Of a DNA stretch of 64,000 bases, positions 59,290-64,000 are shown piece after piece. Positions within the stretch are counted from its first letter, which is position 1. Each line of letters starts with the position of its first letter. Source of the stretch: Marasmius tenuissimus. Lineage: Eukaryota > Basidiomycota > Agaricomycetes > Agaricales > Marasmiaceae. Location: NCBI GenBank assembly GCA_029532415.1, contig JAQOTA010000059.1, forward strand, positions 992,001 through 1,056,000. The letters run 5' to 3'. The notes under the pieces were generated by a model. It had not been told where the DNA came from. It saw only the letters and a list, made by a program, of their open reading frames with translations, and did not search any database. A program made the position numbers and the translations under genes.

Positions 59290-60411
59290 ATGACACTATG
59301 GGATGTATATGGTAACATGCTCAAAGTCAATGCGCTGTTCATTCAGAATGCGATCTGTCGATTTGGGTCTGCAAAAAATGCATTGAGCCATCTCCGAAAG
59401 CTCGGAAAACCCCCTACATCTCATTCTGGAAGGTACAAGTGCCGCATAGTTGGCTTTGTTCTACCTCAGACGGGAGTGGGAGTCAGCGAGAATCGAACTT
59501 CTATGGGTCCAGTTTCTCCTTCGGCAATTTGTCCTTACCGATGATTACCCTTCCAGCCAAGAAGCACTCGATGTGTTGGAGCATACACTTACCCTAAAAA
59601 GACAGAGGAGACCACCCTGACTTCTATGCGGAGCTCACAAAATTGTCGCCCACTCTCCATTCAACCTTCGTACACGTATGGTGTAAGGTCCTCGAAAGAC
59701 AGCATCATACGTGGGCCAATTGGTCAACTCTTCTCAGAAAATTCGCAGAGGAAGACCTCACAATACGATTGTCCAACTCCCCCATGAAGAGGCTGTACCC
59801 CTCCAATAGTAATCCTGCTGCAATGGGATTCAGTTTTCTTCGTCATCTACATTGCCTTATCCTGAATATCCACAAGATGACGATCAGTGAGCTCCTGGAT
59901 GTTCAAAGTTTTGTCAAAGCTACCACATTTTGTCATCGAGGCCCCGAATCGGAAATGTTCCAAACATCACCCGCGGTTGCGCCCTCGATCGTTTTCGCGG
60001 TTTCGACACTTCTACTTTGAATTGTGACGAAGAGGAAAACTCTGTTGAACGCCACGGTCGATAGCACAGAGTGCAAAGTGTCACATACTATCGCTGTTGA
60101 CTCGGCATTGTTGATCGCAAATGTGCTCCAGTGAGGAACAATGTAGTCTGAGGAAGCAGTCGAGGCCAGAGTGCTAAAAGCTGTGGTTAAGGCATATCCG
60201 TGTCTCTTTGAATTTGATCAAAAGCCTGATACGTCTCCAGAGGGACGTAATGCTCCACCTGTTCTCAAGGGCAGAATGGAAGATCTCGGCGGCAGAGGGG
60301 GAAGGCTTGAGTGAAATGTTGCAGGCAAAGTCGGAATCGCTATATGATCATTGGGTGATGGTGAGAGATAGAGCGAGAATGATCAGGATGATACGGTTGT
60401 GTTTGAAAAAA
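59290..60411 (+). pseudogene. MYND-family copy 3, decayed and cut by a retrotransposon
   Basis: Segments match copy 2 in order: FIQNAICRFGSAKNALSHLRKLGKPPTS, then a deletion that breaks the frame, SPTLHSTFVHVWCKVLERQHHTWANW, LTIRLSNSPMKRLYP, a premature TGA near 60018, AYPCLFEFDQ, and AEGEGLSEMLQAKSESLYDHW. Homology ends at IRMIRLCLKK, exactly where a sequence beginning TGTTGAACA (the presumed LTR) starts at 60412. The MYND finger and C-terminal domain are absent from the window. It retains the duplicated upstream sequence of copy 2. Confidence 0.82.
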
Positions 60412-60933
60412 TGTTGAACATGTGAATACCATGTGATACACTTTATTGACATGTTGTTTACGCGTCTATTATTTATAGACTCTTTCACTATGACACTTGC
60501 ACTCGTATGAAAGATCCTGTACTTACTCAGATGGACTCTGTAGTTAGTCAGTACTCACACCTTATCTCTATGGTTTATAACAAGGTTCAGCTTTGCACCC
60601 AATAGCATTCAAAGCTGACTGAGCTTTCTCTCTAGATTACTTAGATAGAAAGCTAGTATGACTATGCCTACTTACTCACTCTGCTCTTCGAGCACTTATG
60701 CTTACTGATATGCAATATGTACCATATGCTATATTCTCACTTACCTATGTTCTATGACTTGTAGATAGACAAGGACTCTTGTATAAAAGCTGGAGACTTT
60801 GTGTCTCAAAGCTTTAGGACAATCTACTCGATTATCACCTCTGGCAAGCATCTGCAAGAACACAAGAATTCTCTTATAGTCAATATGTGAGGTTTTAGTT
60901 TCATCTCACTGTGCATTTAACTATGCTGGCTCA
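60412..60933 (+). repeat. 5' LTR of a Copia-type retrotransposon (boundaries inferred)
   Basis: The sequence starts TGTTGAACA at the point where MYND homology stops, and ends at a CA three bases before a primer-binding site. It is non-coding, contains TATAAAA and is AT-rich. Only one LTR lies in the window, so the ends cannot be proved by comparison. Confidence 0.6.
60782..60788 (+). promoter_or_regulatory. LTR TATA box
   Basis: TATAAAA within the presumed 5' LTR, about 150 bases before its end, a standard place for the U3 promoter. Confidence 0.55.
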
Positions 60934-60936
60934 ATA

Positions 60937-60948
60937 GGTTATGGGCCC
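60937..60948 (+). other. Primer-binding site, half-tRNA initiator-Met type
   Basis: GGTTATGGGCCC is complementary to the anticodon arm of eukaryotic initiator tRNA-Met (GGGCCCAUAACC). Copia of Drosophila primes from this internal, half-tRNA position rather than from the 3' end. The site lies three bases after the presumed LTR end. Confidence 0.65.
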
Positions 60949-61768
60949 CACAACAGGCAGGCAGGTCGACGTTATGATCGGAGTAGTTGAAACACTTTCC
61001 GTGTGTCACCACCATCCTAGCGGATGTCTATACCCATATTGGCTATAGAGTCTCTAGCAATGAGTTGGGCTATCTGGTGTAGGATTAGGAAGTCCACCTT
61101 TTCTGGTTCCACTTAATGTCCCTGTACATGCATGTTGCACGCACAATTGTACATACTGATTTGGTCTTCATTTTCTCTCAGGACCAGACCTGCTTCCGAC
61201 TTGTTGGACCTGTCTTGGTCTTGAATAACCCAGGTTGATGCTCTGGCCATAAATTGCCATGGCACAATGCTGAAGAAATCTAACTGTTGGGGGTGGTCCA
61301 CGGCTGTACAGCTTTGGCTGGAGTGGCACCTTTTGAGCTGTCATACAACTATGCTTTTAAACTAGTCTGTATGATGGCGTAGGCCGTTGTGCCAAACAAC
61401 TGGGATTTTTACGATACATCTTATAGATTATCGCATGGCCATTTTCAGTATGTACCGGGACATCCCAAATCCTGTATGCCCTGAACTCGTTTCCATGTTA
61501 TTAGTAGATCTTTGTACCAGGCACCAGCGTTACTAAAGGTAGCTGCCTATGGTCCCATGGTCTGGTCTATTAATAACCTTCTTTGGCATATGGATGACTT
61601 TAACGCTAGTCTGGGATTGAGACCAGATAGCGAGAAGGAAACACACCAGACACACACTGGAAAGGTTACTCTACGTAACCAGATTAACAACCCTGCACCT
61701 GTTGGGACCTGTGAGCTATTAGTGGCATCTGTTGAAATCCCAATTTCTCTCCTTTTATTTTTTTCACC
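60949..61768. other. Retrotransposon untranslated leader
   Basis: About 800 bases between the primer-binding site and the gag start. No frame is supported here; it should hold the packaging and leader sequences. Confidence 0.5.
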
Positions 61769-63313
61769 ATGCTCATGGGATTTTCGCAGATTTCTGTTCA
61801 ATTAGGAAATATGTCTCAGAATCCCTCTCAACACAATTCTCGTACCAGTAGCCCTCAAGCTACTTCTTCTCCAAGGACTGAGCTGGCACTTCCGGGCTTT
61901 ACTGATTCCGACACATTTTGGTCTTTCCAACCTCCTGGCCATACTTACAACATCACTAATGCCCAAGGAGGTGCTGCCGTACCTGTCTTTGGAAACCCGG
62001 ATCACCCTATTTATGCAAACGTTGCTGCCAATTCTTTCCCAGTGGGATCTGGTGCGATCATGACAATCCCGGAGTTAAAGGACAGCGCCATTTGGAATGC
62101 CTTTTTCTATAAGTATACGGCATATCTGCAGCAGCAGGGAATCTTTCAGGTTCTTACTGAAACCAAGCCAGCTGCTTCTGCATCTGGGTATGCAGAATGG
62201 TATACATGTAACAATGAGGCTCTTGGCGTTTTTAAATCTCAGGTTAATCAGGCCTTTGAGTCCTTGATGACTGATGACATCAAGGAAACAATCAAGAACT
62301 TCCAGAAAGCCTTTGGGCAGGAAGATATGGCCCGGCTACTTAATATTTATCAGGAATTTCACCATGCCACCTTCTTCTCCAATCAGAATCCTCTCCCGGT
62401 TATCACCAAGATGGACCAAAAGAGGAAGGAGCTTAAGGTACTGGGTGTTGACATTCCCGAGTCCCTCTTTGTCCTCATTGTCATTGCTAAGCTTCCTACT
62501 GGACCATGGGAAATGCTGAAGCAGAAGATAATTCAGGAAAAGAAGGAGGATCTCAAGGTAGTCAAGTTGATTGCACTAATCACAAACGAGTGGAACAGAC
62601 GTCGTGGTGCTCATGAATCCGCTCTTGCTGCCAGAATTTCTGGCATTCATCGTTTCATTCCTTCTACTGCTCCACCCTGGTCCCGCCAGAACCGTCAATC
62701 TGGTGGGAATTCTTCCCGCAGCAACAACCGGAAGAATAACAATCGTTCTGGTAATGGTAATAATAACCAAAAGCAGAATAATAATAACCAGGGTAACCAC
62801 AATCAACAATCACAGAAAGGAAAAGGCAAGGGAAAAGGAAAGGCTGGCAAGAAGAAGCAGAATAATCAAGGAAAGCAGAACGGTCGGCACCTTTCTGCTA
62901 ACCTTGCTTGTGCCACCTTCAACCAGGAACTCATGGCTCCATTACAGGTTTATATGGCAAACATTTCAACTAACCCTCTTGACGCTATTGATACCGATAC
63001 CGATAGCGAGCACTCCTCCATGCCTTCTTTAGTCACTCTCTCTGACACTGACGAGATCGACATGGAGATCTCTTCTAACTCATCTTCCGAGTTCGAAGAA
63101 GGAGAAGTTGTTGAACAGCCACCTATTCCCACGACAAGTCAATGGCCACCTCATGATGACAACGATCCCTATGCCCCATGGGCACCTCCACTTCCCGAAC
63201 CCGTTCCTGAAATCTACTTCCCGACCTTCGCTCCCAGTGACTTCCCATACACACCGGCAAATCAGCAATCTATCTCCCAGTTTCTCATTCTATACACACA
63301 AGAGAATGTATGA
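61769..63313 (+). CDS. Copia-type Gag protein
   Basis: The single open frame has 514 codons; the ATG at 61769 has a good context (CACCATG) and an alternative ATG at 61811 begins MSQNPSQHN. The N-terminal half has the helical Gag layout of Copia elements: IPELKDSAIWNAFFYKY, YAEWYTCNNEALGVF, LLNIYQEFHHATFF and LFVLIVIAKLPTGPWEML, then LIALITNEWNR. A strongly basic Asn/Gln-rich stretch (residues about 305-375, with GKGKGKGKAGKKK) probably binds RNA, since no CCHC zinc knuckle is seen. The last part is acidic and Pro-rich. Integrase and reverse transcriptase are beyond the window. The gene ends with TGA, and the same frame reopens at once. Confidence 0.8.
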   Translation: MLMGFSQISVQLGNMSQNPSQHNSRTSSPQATSSPRTELALPGFTDSDTFWSFQPPGHTYNITNAQGGAAVPVFGNPDHPIYANVAANSFPVGSGAIMTIPELKDSAIWNAFFYKYTAYLQQQGIFQVLTETKPAASASGYAEWYTCNNEALGVFKSQVNQAFESLMTDDIKETIKNFQKAFGQEDMARLLNIYQEFHHATFFSNQNPLPVITKMDQKRKELKVLGVDIPESLFVLIVIAKLPTGPWEMLKQKIIQEKKEDLKVVKLIALITNEWNRRRGAHESALAARISGIHRFIPSTAPPWSRQNRQSGGNSSRSNNRKNNNRSGNGNNNQKQNNNNQGNHNQQSQKGKGKGKGKAGKKKQNNQGKQNGRHLSANLACATFNQELMAPLQVYMANISTNPLDAIDTDTDSEHSSMPSLVTLSDTDEIDMEISSNSSSEFEEGEVVEQPPIPTTSQWPPHDDNDPYAPWAPPLPEPVPEIYFPTFAPSDFPYTPANQQSISQFLILYTQENV

Positions 63314-63316
63314 AAC

Positions 63317-63862
63317 ATGGGAAGATCTGAGCTACGCAGGAGTCAGTATCCCACTACTATTTGCGATATCAGACTCCCACTGCCAATTGATGTACCTTTC
63401 AGAGGTGCAACTAGTAACTGGGAAGACAAAACACGGTACCAGGAAATCATGGATATTGTGAAGCGTAGGAACATCGGTCCGGAGTTTATATTCATCATGA
63501 TCTGGACCACTACTCGCGTAGTCGTCTATCCAATTCTGCACCGTGCCTGCCATAACCTCACGCCAAGGCATGCACTATACCTGCAGAATATACGCGAACC
63601 TATTCTCACAGTCCGCACTTTTTCTCAGACCCGCTTCTGGACTTGGGATGTTCAACATCTATCGGAGGCTATTTTGGAAATCAACACCAACTGGGTCAAG
63701 ATCGTCAAAGCACACCCTGAGTGTATTTCGGTTCTTGAAGTTTTCAGAATACACAACACCCGAACTCCAATCCCAGTCCAAGTATACAACCCGGTCTTCT
63801 GGGGAGCACACATCAAACTAGGAACAGAAGGAGATTGGCTTTTTGGAACAGCTTCTAACTAG
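63317..63862 (+). CDS. Retrotransposon ORF2, unknown function, in frame with gag
   Basis: It encodes 181 codons starting MGRSELRRSQ, only three bases after the gag TGA and in the same frame. Visible segments are RYQEIMDIVKRRNIGPEF, FIMIWTTTRVVVYPIL, SQTRFWTWDVQHLSEAIL, and HIKLGTEGDWLFG before TAG. No protease, zinc knuckle or integrase motif is recognised. After the TAG the frame stays open to the window end (WNVRFVPRLNLCDQFDRR). It may be the middle of a polyprotein interrupted by two stops, either leaky or mutational. Confidence 0.55.
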   Translation: MGRSELRRSQYPTTICDIRLPLPIDVPFRGATSNWEDKTRYQEIMDIVKRRNIGPEFIFIMIWTTTRVVVYPILHRACHNLTPRHALYLQNIREPILTVRTFSQTRFWTWDVQHLSEAILEINTNWVKIVKAHPECISVLEVFRIHNTRTPIPVQVYNPVFWGAHIKLGTEGDWLFGTASN

Positions 63863-64000
63863 TCAGTTCGAGGTCAAAGGGGGGGTTACAAGCAGAACAA
63901 CAAATGGAATGTTCGCTTTGTTCCTCGATTAAATCTTTGTGATCAATTTGACCGACGAACCACTCTATCTGGCTGGATGCATCCTGTGCCCTGTATTGAC
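63863..64000 (+). other. Continuation of the retrotransposon frame, truncated by the window
   Basis: The frame of gag and ORF2 continues without a stop from the TAG at 63860 to base 64000. It is too short to assign. Confidence 0.4.

Overview
The window is nuclear DNA of a filamentous fungus, almost certainly an Agaricomycete basidiomycete. Genes are split by many short (about 50-65 bp) introns. The families present are those that expand in mushroom-forming fungi: multi-pass membrane proteins, microsomal P450s, a BBE-type FAD oxidase, MYND-finger proteins and two-domain beta-sandwich membrane proteins. Gene models were assembled by eye from splice signals, frame continuity and comparison of paralogues inside the window. 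No database was searched.

Layout. 0-10 kb: a tandem array of seven-helix membrane proteins (three full copies, one internally deleted copy) with duplicated flanks. 10-23 kb: a pair of two-domain beta-sandwich membrane proteins (10.1-11.4 and 21.3-22.6, both minus) bracketing an inverted P450 exon relic, a hAT-like MITE, a small secreted double-psi beta-barrel protein and a BCS1-type AAA ATPase. 23.7-30.6 kb: two paralogous P450 genes (the first with a one-base frameshift) and a P450 pseudogene; the P450 loci share an upstream repeat. 32.6-39.7 kb: two paralogous seven-helix proteins in opposite orientation around a secreted BBE-type oxidase. 40.9-47.6 kb: a trans-3-hydroxy-L-proline dehydratase-like enzyme, an MFS sugar-type transporter, a 2-oxoglutarate dioxygenase and an arylalkylamine-type N-acetyltransferase, a possible small metabolic neighbourhood. 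47.9-48.1 kb: a clean hAT-type MITE with 8-bp target duplication. 48.3-60.4 kb: three MYND-finger paralogues (two intact, one pseudogene) around a PWWP chromatin protein. 60.4-64 kb: the 5' part of a Copia-type LTR retrotransposon, inserted into the third MYND copy and running off the window.

The main theme is local duplication and decay: nearly every family occurs as a pair or array with relics. The least expected signal is a set of GC-AG introns, conserved in position in the 7TM array and also present in the hydroxyproline dehydratase gene. Stretches reported as empty hold no ORF or splice structure I could support.
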